Positions 36,159-47,081 of a stretch of 64,000 bases of DNA are shown piece after piece. The stretch covers positions 1 to 64,000 of the forward strand of contig JASAMV010007482.1 of the NCBI GenBank assembly GCA_030248065.1. The letters are read 5' to 3'. The notes below the pieces were generated by a model. It was not told where the DNA came from. It was given only the letters and a program-made list of their open reading frames with translations, and searched no databases. Both the position numbers and the translations under genes were made by a program. This DNA comes from Rhynchonema sp. JSB1_4 (taxonomy: Eukaryota > Nematoda > Chromadorea > Monhysterida > Xyalidae). Numbering within the stretch: position 1 is the stretch's first letter; each line of letters starts with the position of its first letter.

Positions 36159-36572
36159 AGGGCTCGGGACATAACCGTAGCAAGGGCAGCAGAGCATTTA
36201 GGGAGAGCATTTAGCACCCAAATTTAGGGACAAACTTGTGTTCTCGAAAAATATGGTCGATTTTTGGAACGTTTCGCACCCTCACCGAGTGAAACAATGG
36301 TTTTGGCGACTGAGGTTGTGATGATAAGTTATTGAGCAGCTGTTGTAATGCTGTCCATCTGTTACTTGCCCTTCAACTCATTTGGGGCTTCTGCACCGGT
36401 CGTTCCAAGTTCTGCAAAAATACACCTTTTTCTGGAACGAAAGTCCCCTACCTAGAGATAGCGAATCTCCAAGGAGCTTAAAATTTGTGCGTGACATACG
36501 CTCTCAGGATGCTTTCCAACGGTACATAACAGTATGTCCTGCTGCCCTTCTTTCGGTTATGTCCCGAACCCT
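36159..36572. mobile_element. MITE with TTAA target duplication
   Basis: AGGGCTCGGGACATAACCG and near mirror CGGTTATGTCCCGAACCCT, then GGGCAGCAG/CTGCTGCCC. Both borders are TTAA, which fits a piggyBac-type insertion; a TTA/TAA reading (Harbinger-like) is also possible. Confidence 0.65.
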
Positions 36573-37033
36573 TTAAGCCACTTGCGCGCACCGGAGTTGA
36601 AGTTCTACAAGCCGGTGACTTTTAGCCATTCTGAAACGGTTCAGTTTCGGAATCCGTGAAACGAACACCGTCGCATCCACGAAAACAGGTAATTGGGCTC
36701 TTACAACTAGCGTTCGACTGAGACCAGAACCGATGGGAACCTAACCTAAACGCCAGAAAAGGAAAAGAAAAAGTAAACGAAGCCATGGTATCGATGATAG
36801 AGAATGGCGGAAAAGAAATTGAAACACGGGAATAATGAGACTGACGTGGATGCGAACTAACTATACGTGAACAAGTGCAAATCAGCAAATTTCATTCATA
36901 TTGTATGTAAAGCGTAACATGCATGCAACACGCTTGACCGATTAATGCAAACGGAAATGTATCTCTTCTCTGTGCAGCAGAGTACGCCGCATAAAATGAG
37001 GGAAGATAAATCAGGTGCACGCGGTTACGTCAA

Positions 37034-37693
37034 GCAGGGTTCAGGGTTGGGCAAAAAAAAAATTTTTTTTTTTTAAAATTTTCGGGGGAACAAAATGTTC
37101 TAAAACGTCCAAAAATGGCCTTTTTGGGGGTTATTTTTTGTCATTTTTTCTCAAGGGTCGAAAAATTTTCTTCACAAAATCACCTTTGGGGCATGTATTT
37201 GGTACCTAAGATACCCCAAATGATGTAATAATACCTTCCCGTGATACATGGGACACAGTATGCACGTGCCTACATGGTACTTCGATGTCATACCCCATCA
37301 GGTCGGTCATATACGACTGATTCAGCTACCCGACAAGTATTTCTGCAGCTAATATTCTCAATTCTGTGTGGTTTATGAGTGAATCTTGCTTATTCGGGCA
37401 CAAACTGTTGTGTCCGATACCACAGAGCAGCAATCATCGGTCCATATCAAGCACAGACTGTTGGATCGCACCTAAATCACGTAAACACCCTTGATAACTG
37501 ATGCAAACCAAGTCACAAAAGTGACTTGTCAACTAAAGTTGCATTTTTTCGCGATTTTGCGCGTTTTTTAGGCAAATTTGGCAAAATTTCCCCGTATCTC
37601 AGACTTTTTAAAAAAAAATTTTTTTTTTTAAAAAAAAAATTTTTTTTTTAAAAAAAAAACTTGTTTAAAAAAAAATTTTTTTTTCCAACCCTG
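37034..37693. mobile_element. hAT-like MITE, CAGGGTTG family
   Basis: Reverse-oriented relative of 14067-14586. It is flanked by perfect 8-bp repeats ACGTCAAG (37026-37033 and 37694-37701). The left terminus has a short internal duplication, CAGGGTT. Confidence 0.85.
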
Positions 37694-39382
37694 ACGTCAA
37701 GGAAGTGAATAATATCCATACTACTCTGTGAATACACTGCAAAAGGCTCTGGTATCATTATTTCTCAGAGGTGAATTCGCTTCAACATTTAATACGTATA
37801 GGCATGTATAAAATCGAGATTATTGCGTTATTTGGATTTTAGAAACGTGTGTGTATGCATATATATTTGCATGTTTCGGCAGTGTGAGTGTGCCAAAAAT
37901 GGAGCAGTACATACATACGCTTGAAATTGGGTTGCCAAGTCTGAAATTGCGCTTTGGAAGCACCAGTTTTGGCGACGTGAGTCGTGACCTTTACATAAGC
38001 ATGCACACATACATACATTACGTCGAACAACAGATTATAAGTTATTGGTTAATATCGTGATCGAACCATAGGAGCCTGTGGCTGGGCGAAAAAATGCAAA
38101 GCCATAGTGAGCTCGGTATATAAACAGAACTTGCCTGATTCCTGAAGGAAAGTCTTTATTCTTCGATATCCTCACAATTGACCAAAAAGGAACTTCAAAG
38201 GTGCATATGGTACAGTTGACAATCAATTCAGTCACACTGCTTGCACCCTAGGCAACAACGGTACCGTATGTACGCATAAAAAGTAAACGCAAAACATTGA
38301 TTGTATTGTCAGGCGTTGCGCAACTTTTTGACTCCTCGTTATGGCCATCAACAAAGTGTAATACTGCGCAATGCAACATATTATCGCACATTTTCGAGTT
38401 ACACCTTGTATATGCTCAGGGATATAGTGGTGCTCTTTGAAGGGGTGAGGGTGAAGTAAAAAATGTGGAAAAACGCATCAAAGCTCAATTTTTTTATGTT
38501 GTCTTATTGGTGAGAAGAGAGAACAGAAATAAACAACAATATCTTTACAACTGCGAAAATAAAAAGAAAGAAAGATGCAAAAAAACTTTAAAAAAACAAC
38601 TTACAGTTGAGGTCCATCTGTTTGTTATTGTTTTCGTCCATGACAGGGTATGAGCCGACCACACATGCCATTTTTGGTTGTTGTGGTGGTGACTTTATTT
38701 CTTTCGCGCGGCAAAGCCAAGTTTTTGAAGAAATTGTGCACACAAAAGATTGCTATATTGACGTAATCGGGTGCTCACCGAGTCAACTTTTGACTGAAAA
38801 TAATATTATCGGTTGGGTAACCACGAAAAGTTGTCAGCTTATGATGTTCCTGTGAAACATCAACAGAATCTCCTTCTGGACCATCGTGCAGCTTAACGAG
38901 GCATCAGTAAACCTTATACTGGCTGATGTTTCAACTTACTTAGTACCCATGCTGTAATCATCAACTGTAAAACATAGATGGAAAAGAAAAAATGGTTCGG
39001 TTACGGTAGTAACCAAGATGACAATAATATTATTCGAAAACGATATTGTAAAAAGTGAAAGGGACAAAATGTTTGTGCGCATAATCCATAATTGCCCACC
39101 TGTTCGTGTCAAGGTGGGCATCATGCACGTATACATATTTTTGTGACAACAATACTTTTTTTTATAAATTTTGCCACTTGACTTTGAACGCGGTGCGCAT
39201 GTATAACGCCTGTGGCGCGATCAGAAGTGACAATATATTTTCCACTCAGTTTTGATGTGGTGCTCACAGCGAAATAAACCGTGTATACCGCGGTGGGTAA
39301 ACGAGCAAAGGTAATCTTTTTCGGAGAAATTTCTTCCGGGAGCACTGATTAAGATCACCAGAATATGTAGACTAATAGTGCA

Positions 39383-39480
39383 GTGGTCAAATCAATTCGT
39401 CAACTCCCAGGAACCCCGAGTGAGCGTTAGAGATAATACATGGCGTTCATCATCTGTTGACGAAGTGATTTGACCACTTG
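39383..39480. repeat. Hairpin MITE, GTGGTCAAATCA..TGATTTGACCAC
   Basis: GTGGTCAAATCAATTCGTCAAC is mirrored by GTTGACGAAGTGATTTGACCAC about 50 bp later. The core shares GAGTGAGCG and AATACATG with the 35.7 kb copy. Confidence 0.65.
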
Positions 39481-40065
39481 AGTTGACCACCAAAGTAACA
39501 TAGTGTAAGCCACGAGGAGGCACGATTATGAAACGGAAACGTTGATAATTATGACCTGATGTAGCTTCCACTGGTGAAAAGGCGAATCATCAAAACGCAA
39601 ATATAATCGTTGGGTGTTTTGCCCACTGTGCTTTGCTTTCGGGGCACCTGAAGATCATGACGTGGAGTTATCAGCGAAGGGCCAACACAGTCACAGCTTG
39701 CAGTCAGAGACATGAGACATTACTGTACGATCGATGATACATAATCTTGAGTTCGAATTCACCCAAAACACAAAATAATCGAAAATTTCAAGAAGGAAAG
39801 GTCGGTGTCGTGCAACGAAAAGTCATATCGCCGCGAAATAAACAACCTGCTCATCAAAACAAGTTGTGTGAATAACGGAACAAGTTCAGAAATTGTCATG
39901 CATACGCGCGCGGATAGGGAAATACAAGTGATATTGGTTTGAATATTCAAACAGTAAAGTAAACCGGTTAAAGATTCCCTCCAAATTTTACATACAAGAG
40001 TTCATTTGACAGTGGGATCTTCGTTTTCAATCGAGCGTAACCACAAAACGGTTATTGCAAATTTA

Positions 40066-40350
40066 GGGCTCCACCAGATAGACCCGAAACCCGAAACATA
40101 ATTTTTTTTCTATGTCCATGTTTCGGGTTTTGAAAAAAAAACCGAAACACAAAGCATGATAATCGAAAATGTTTCGGTCTTGCCACTTGTAGCTCACGTG
40201 CCCAATTTATACGGTCAGTCGAAACATTTTCGATTATCATGCTTCGTGTTTCGGGTTTCGGGTTTTTTTTCAAAAACCGAAACCCGAAACATGGACATAG
40301 AAAAAATTTATATTTCGTGTTTCGGGTTTCGGGTCTATCTGGTGGAGCCC
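40066..40350. mobile_element. PIF/Harbinger-like MITE, GGGCTCCACCAGATAGACCC family, copy 2
   Basis: Nearly identical to 32097-32387, including the CATGATAATCGAAAATGTTT centre. It is flanked by TTA on the left and TAA on the right. Confidence 0.82.
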
Positions 40351-40544
40351 TAAGGGGAACTTTCATTTGTATGAGAGTCACAACGCAGTTTTTCTTCAAG
40401 TGCGGGCGCGCGCTCGCGACTTTTTGACGAACAAATTTGCATACAGTATGCGCAGTACACACCTGCGGGGCACCGGGGTTATACCCGCCCATGTTACAGT
40501 GTGTTTTCGTGTAAATTCTAATCGACAAACAACACTGCGATACC

Positions 40545-41856
40545 AAAGTTGGTGATCGGATCGGATCGGTTCGGATGTGATCTGACTTGCTCACTTTTTT
40601 AAGAATATGAACAAATTTAGTGATGGCACCAATTTCGTCCAGCGTAAAAGATGTTTCTCGACCTGAACTGCACAACTAATAAGCTGGACGAAATTAGTGG
40701 CTCCAGTAAATTTCTTAAAGGTGCTGGTCAACAACCCATCGACTTCGTTTAATCTTGGGGGCAGTGCACCTGAATAAAGGTGGAATATCGTGTTACTCGA
40801 CCCTGACTTGGGGAGTCGATTGGTGGCTTCCTGATGTTTCACGGCCGGGTTGAAGTTTGCCCCTCAGTGAAAAAATGCAAAAATTATGCCAGGTTTCCGT
40901 GGAAAGGACAATTCGCGGCAACGTTTAATAATTTCAGAATATCAAGCACCAACGTTTGTTTCATCAGTATGATATACAGCTTTGCAGGAAACAGCTTGTA
41001 TCCTGAAGGAGAAGTCATTTAGTTCCAAAAACCTGGTGTTTTTTGGTCACCGTTTTCTTCGCCGATAATTTTAAGCATCTGTGATTGACCAGCAAATGTG
41101 TTGATCGGACACAAAAATCCTCTAATTACTGTGTACATAACCTGTGCTTTTGAGTTCTTAGCACCAAATACAGCTAACGCAATAATTCGGACAACATGCG
41201 CAAGTCGGTCATTATGGGCGTGCGCGACCCCAAAAAAGACAAAACATTTTTGAGTGCTCGAATCTGCACGTTGTTTTTGAGCGCGCGCGCTGATAATGAC
41301 CGACTTGCGCATGTTGTCCGAATTATTGTATTAGCTGTGTTTTATGCAGAGAACTCAAAAGCGCAGGTTATGTACACAGTAATTAGAGGATTTTTGTGTC
41401 CGATCAACACATCTGCTGGTCAATCGCAGACGCTTAAAATTATCGGCAAAGAAAACGGTGTCCAAAAAACACCAGGTTTTTGGAACTAAGTGTTTTCTCA
41501 TTTAGGATGCGAGCTGTTTCCTGCAAAGCCGTATATCATACCGATGAAATAAATGTTTGTGGTTGATATTCTGAAATTCTTAAACGTCGCCGTGAATTGT
41601 GCTTTCCACGGGAAGCCGGCATATCTTTTGCATTTTTTCACTGAGGGGCAAACTTCAACCTGGCCGTGAAACATCAGGAAGCAACGAATCGACTCTCCAA
41701 GTCAGAGTCGAGTAACACGATATCCCACCTTTCTTAATGTGCGCTGCCCCCAAGATTAAGCGAGGTCGATGGGTTGTTGACCAGCAGCTTTAACAGCAAG
41801 AATCAGGCACTACATACCAAAGCAAGACGCACCCGATCACCAAAGTTTGATGTGGA
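40545..41856. mobile_element. Large foldback element
   Basis: Arms of about 530 bp (40722 to about 41250, mirrored to 41787) at high identity. Examples are GGTCAACAACCCATCGACTT and mirror, CACTGAGGGGCAAACTTCAA and mirror, ACAACATGCGCAAGTCGGTC and mirror. Outer ends AAGTTGGTGATCGG and CGATCACCAAAGTTTGATG resemble the short 4033-4136 repeat. No open frame consistent with a transposase. Confidence 0.75.
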
Positions 41857-42141
41857 CCTAAATTAGCGCGACTAAACACCGCACGCAAATTTGGAATCGG
41901 TCAGGAAAGTCCGTGTTGACAATAGTGTATTACATGCACACCCGACGGGGTCTGTGAAAGTCCAGAGTGAAATGGCGGAAGAAATTTGGCATATTGGTAA
42001 GATTTTGATGGCCTGCAGTTGGCAATGTATATTTTTTTGGATGATGCCACCTTCGCGTTGCCTGAATCTTGAGTGCCGATCTAGACTTGTGTAGTTTTCA
42101 TGGGTGGTGCGCCACGACAACGTCGAAGAGAATGGTCCAGG

Positions 42142-42655
42142 CAGGGTTGGGCAAAAAACGTTTTTTTTAAAAATCGTTTTTCTTTAAAGAAAACGTTTTT
42201 TTTTAAAAACGTTTTTTTTAAAATGCCCAGATGACCAAAATATGCTCCCCAAAAAATTGGAAAACGTTCATGTTGGGAAGAAAACGTGGTTAAGTGAAGT
42301 AATTCTATGTGTTCTGAGGCAAAATAAACGGGTTTCAACCCTTTTCTAGCGAGTTGTTAAGATCCCATATCAGACCCGCATCATGGGACCAACTTTGGCC
42401 GGGGTCATCACTGAAAGTCAAACTCCGTATATCGACGTATCTCGACAAAGTAACAATTGGTCGAAAATTTTTTGAAAAAAATGGGACAAAAAATTGATTT
42501 TCCTTTATAATCAGGGTACTTTCCCTGAAAAATCAGGGAAAATCAAGGAAATTCAGGATTTAAAAAAAAAACGAAAAACGACCCAGGCGTTTTTTTTTGA
42601 AAAAAACGTCGTTTTTTTAAGAAAAAACGCCGTCGTTTTTTTTTGCCCGACCCTG
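42142..42655. mobile_element. hAT-like MITE, CAGGGTTG family
   Basis: Flanked by perfect 8-bp repeats GGTCCAGG. It begins CAGGGTTGGGCAAAAAACG and ends TTGCCCGACCCTG. It is almost the same sequence as 44368-44861. Confidence 0.87.
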
Positions 42656-43992
42656 GGTCCAGGTGGTCACCTGGTCCCAAAACTTGTTGGGGTCTTACAC
42701 GAAGAGTCGTCAACGAAGGTTACCATATGCATGCCTGTACATATATAATAGTTGCCATTGGTTGCGAAAACGCCAGCTTCCTTTAATCATCATTAAACCA
42801 AACGTTTCAAACAACCACATGCGAGAGAGAGAGAGAGAAAGGTGCGTGAGAGAGACGATAGCCCGCACCTTTCCTCCGCTGTTTACTTCGTGTGGATAAA
42901 TTTTGGGAACTTCCAACAAGAACTTTTCCCGTGAATCACTTCTGTGCGTAAATAGAAAGGAAGAGCGGACTATACTCAAACGACTCATCACAAAATTAAG
43001 AACATTTTATACAGGTAACTTACGACATGTTTTTTGCCGACCGCGTAAAGTGTACACGGTGCAGAGGTCGGTAGATGATCAACAGACCATTAAATTGGTA
43101 TCGAAGAAGATTCGATGTAACACAAAAACTAATACTGCGTATCGGTCAAAAGATGCACGCATTTTTGACCAGTGTACAGGCGCGCGCGATTTTTGTTCGC
43201 ACTGAATTTTGTGCGCACAACGATTTACTGCCGGGATAAATACGAATATCAGAACGAAACGGCACACCTACACGTATATGGTGTTCATTTAATTAAACTA
43301 GGGAGCGCGTATGTACGGCACACGTGAAACGGGGGTGAAAGGAGGAGCAAAAACGCGCGAGAACATTTATCGCCTATTAGTGTTAATGGTGATTGAACAC
43401 ACGATTAAAATTTGTGAAATCATGTTACAGATCGAATCGCAACTTTGTGGAAATAAATTTAATCTCCTGTTGTTCCGCAGACTTGGAATATGCGGAACCA
43501 CGGTCCAAAAAAAATTGACTGACATATTTTGCGCGACGTAGAGTTAGAAAACGAAAATATCAGAGAGAAGTTTTCGTTATGTTTTGTAGGTTCACAATTT
43601 TAGTCTCTCGTTAATTTTCGAAAAGTAAATGTTATAAACAACGGGCAGTGAAATATGTTATAAAAATGGTGGAAGGCCATCAAAACATAAACCGTTTCCA
43701 TTCGCATATTAATTAATGACCTTGTTGTGCAACGAGCACACCAGTAATCACATGAATTGACTGACTTGTGGAAAAAAGCATAACCTTGGCGACCAGTTAT
43801 TCTTCTGTCGGTCGAAAGTTGGACTACACATTAATGTAAGCATACCAAAGTTTGCCATTTGAAGATTACACCTGGAAACGAAAACATACCGATTAGCCAC
43901 ATCAAATGAGCAACCTGTTTTTATAAATGATTACCGACAGTACTTTGTTGAGAATTTGTCGGCAAATAAATATGGCCGCCCAAAAAGTGAAT

Positions 43993-44260
43993 CCAACTTT
44001 CCACCTTTGTCTCACTTTCCCCCTCGTCTCACTTTCCACCCCGTCTCACTTTCCACCCGTCTCACTTTCCCCCTCGTCTCATTTTCCACCCCGTCTCACT
44101 TTCCACCCCGTCTCACTTTCCACCCCGTCTCACTTTCCACCCCATCTCACTCTCCCCCTCGTCTCACTTTCCACCCCGTCTCACTTTCCACCCGTCTCAC
44201 TTTCCCCCTCGTCTCACTTTCCACCCCGTCTCACTTTCCACCCCGTCTCACTTTTCACCC
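43993..44260. repeat. Minisatellite, unit about 17 bp (TCTCACTTTCCACCCCG)
   Basis: About fifteen tandem units with variants CCCCCTCG and CCACCCG. The variants alternate in blocks, so a higher-order duplication is visible. The two overlapping open frames are repeat artefacts. Confidence 0.95.
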
Positions 44261-44336
44261 ATATGTGAAAAGCTGCATCTGTATGTGAAACTCGGCAGAA
44301 AAGTTGGCATAGTAAATTTCTAATCTCGCTGCCTCG

Positions 44337-44960
44337 TGCATTTTTACAGACACAAGGAAACTCCCGTCAGGGTTGGGCAAAAAACGTTTTTTTTTCAAAA
44401 AATCGTTTTTTAAAAAAAACGTTTTTTTTTAAAAAAAACGTTTTTTTTAAAACGCCCAGATGACCAAAATATGCCCCCAAAAAAATTGGAAAACGCTCAT
44501 GTTGGGGAGAAAACGTGGTTAAATGAAGTAATTCTATGTGTTCTGAGGCAAAATAAACGGGTTTCAACCCATTTCTAGCGAGTTGTTAAGATCCCATATC
44601 AGACCCGCATCATGGGACCAACTTTGGCCGGGGTCATCACTGAAAGTCAAACTCCGTATATCGACGTATCTCGACAAAGTAAAAATTGGTCGAAAATTTT
44701 TTGAAAAAAATGGGACAAAAAATTGATTTTCCTTGAAAATCAGGGTACTTTCCTTGAAAAATCAGGGAAAATCAAGGAAATTCAGGATTTAAAAAAAAAC
44801 GAAAAACGACCCAGGCGTTTTTTTAAGAAAAAACGCCGTCGTTTTTTTTTGCCCAACCCTGACTCCCGTTCGAAGCCGAGGCAGGCAACAATCTCAACAC
44901 ACAGTCCTTGTTGCCTGCCTCGACTTCGAATGGAAGTTTCCCTGCGCCTGTAAAAATGCA
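44337..44960. mobile_element. Inverted-repeat element interrupted by a hAT-like MITE
   Basis: TGCATTTTTACAG at the left mirrors CTGTAAAAATGCA at the right, and GGAAACTCCCGT mirrors AATGGAAGTTTCC. The inner arms GAGGCAGGCAACAA/TTGTTGCCTGCCTC are on the right side because the MITE landed in the left arm. Confidence 0.7.
44368..44861. mobile_element. hAT-like MITE, CAGGGTTG family
   Basis: Perfect 8-bp flanks ACTCCCGT (44360-44367 and 44862-44869). Close copy of 42142-42655. It sits inside the older 44337-44960 element. Confidence 0.88.
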
Positions 44961-47081
44961 GGAGTCAACGAAATTAGAAACTTACTATAATGGACTGTGG
45001 GCTAGTTTCTAGCACCGAATCGGCCATCCCGAATCACCATCGGCGGAATCGGGCTAAACCGTAAAGTGATCCGATTTGCAAATATAAACCGCCAATGACA
45101 CTTAGAACTTGACGATGAATGCAAATATGCAAGTTTCATTCTAATCCGACACCGCGCGAAAGAATTTATGAGGTCAAGGCGGTCACCATCGGGGGGCATC
45201 GGACCTTAGATTGGATCTTGAGCAATTCTGATGTAGAAACCCTGATCAGTTCCAAAATGTTGCGCTGCGCTGATTCAATTAGTGATCGTTTCATTCCAAT
45301 CCGACGTCGAAAGAGTTATGAGATCACCGTTGTTACCAGCGGGGTATCAGAAGCACCCGATCGGATGTTGAGTACATACGGTGTCTGACCCTCGGATCTG
45401 ACTTAAACCTGGCAAACTTGGGAGATGTCAACAACTTCCGAAACTGGCTGCTGCTAGGTGCACTGCACATTCATTCCGCAGGTTCAGTGACGATAAGGTG
45501 CAATCTCAATTTGACCGTCATACTTTGCACTTTGGACCTGATTTCATTTGATGGGGTGTGTTGCAAGATTGATCTGCAACTCAGGTTCTGAAGAGATACA
45601 CACAAACAAGCATCTTCGACGTCATTGCAGTCAGTCAATCCGAGTGCATGTCAAAAGTCCTTCATGCCTTAATGTGCGTGTTTCTCATCAGTTATTCAGT
45701 GATTCAGAGTGAAATAAGAGTTCATTGCTTCAATTGACCACATCACAAATCCAGTGATCAATTTCAGACTCTGATTCATTTCTTATTCTTTGATCAACCC
45801 TGCTCAATGTTCAATAATTCCACTGTCTTCACTCGTAAGGTCACTTCTTGTCATCTATCCCTGGGCACGTCGTCACACAAGTTCAAACATTTGTAATTTC
45901 ATGAATGTCGCATTCTATGTACCTATTGTGAAACATCTACAAATCTAGTTCACGTTCAACAGTGCATGCACGTGCAATTTCATTCGTGGAACGCCACGTC
46001 GAGCCGAATGATATTGATAACAAACACGACTCATTTGCATGATGTTTCGCTGCAATGGTCAAATTAAAAATACATGTTATTTCGTGGTAGATTATGTCTG
46101 GTTGTTCCTGTCATTTTTGAAGCTATAAAATAAATAAAAGCTATCCATAAACGCATCTAAAAACGAGAGAAAATGGAAGCGATTTATACATGGGGTTCAA
46201 CGTTAGGACGTTATAAGAATGACAGAAAACATTATTATGGCACGAAGAAAAACCATGAAAAAATAGAGCAGAAATACCATTCACAATTGCACAGGACGGA
46301 CCAGAGCATAAGTATGGAAACAATAAATTACTCTCGCAAATAGTTACATTTATTATAAGTGAAAGCAAGCACTGATCATTTAGCTACAATCATATAACAA
46401 CTCTGAAACTTCGCTGACTAGTTCCTTGAGTGCCACCATAAAAATATATTATTATATATAATATAAATAGATCTTTATGATAACAATTTTGCATATACCA
46501 GAGCAAACACCGGACTGATCTGATCACCCCAGCTTGGCTCAACAGACAAAAAAGTAAACTCTCCGTTTTTATACAGAACACAGCAAGTCTGCTGGCAAAT
46601 AAACAAATAGCACCGTCAGTTCCATCTTCCATCATACACAAAAGCATCCGCAAACATGCGCGTTCAACTATTTTACGGTGCTTTTACCGTGAGTCAAATA
46701 CGCTCCAGATGCTAGCTGAGTGCGCACTAACGCAGATTGATGGATCTCTATAAACATGAGACTAAAAATAGGCACTGGCAGAGTAGTGGTAGTGATGTAC
46801 CAGGATAAAACTTGGGTGTCAGCCCTGGGTATCATACACAATCACACTACTCAACTGCACGGTAAAACAGCGGGCGCCAAAAACTGATCGGCCGGGTATG
46901 AAACTTCATGACAGGTTCGGTCTTTTAGGATTGCCACAAAAAATTCTTCCATTTCACCCTGGTTGTGCGTAACCGATCACGAAGTATGCAGCATGTTTTC
47001 ACCAGCCAGATTTTCACAGTATCGCTATTTGCACATTTATCCCCGGTGTTTTAGGCACCACCGATCCCAATGCCCCCCAGT

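Larger units (their letters stand above)
32716..40065. other. Gene-poor intergenic region
   Basis: I see no exon chain that can be supported. It holds MITEs at 34081-34141, 36159-36572 and 37034-37693, a dispersed repeat at 35902-36089 and hairpins near 35.7 and 39.4 kb. The remaining A/T-rich sequence shows nothing recognisable. Confidence 0.5.
42656..47081. other. Intergenic
   Basis: Apart from the minisatellite at 43993-44260 and nested MITEs at 44337-44960, I see only weak degenerate repeats (for example two related blocks at 45120-45200 and 45270-45350) and no gene. Confidence 0.5.

Noticed and set aside
40052..40675. Open frame of 207 codons on the minus strand
   Set aside because: It covers the second copy of the same MITE and its flank; the residues are the repeat translated.
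43927..44288. Two overlapping Ser/Pro/His-rich open frames
   Set aside because: They are the minisatellite read in two phases.
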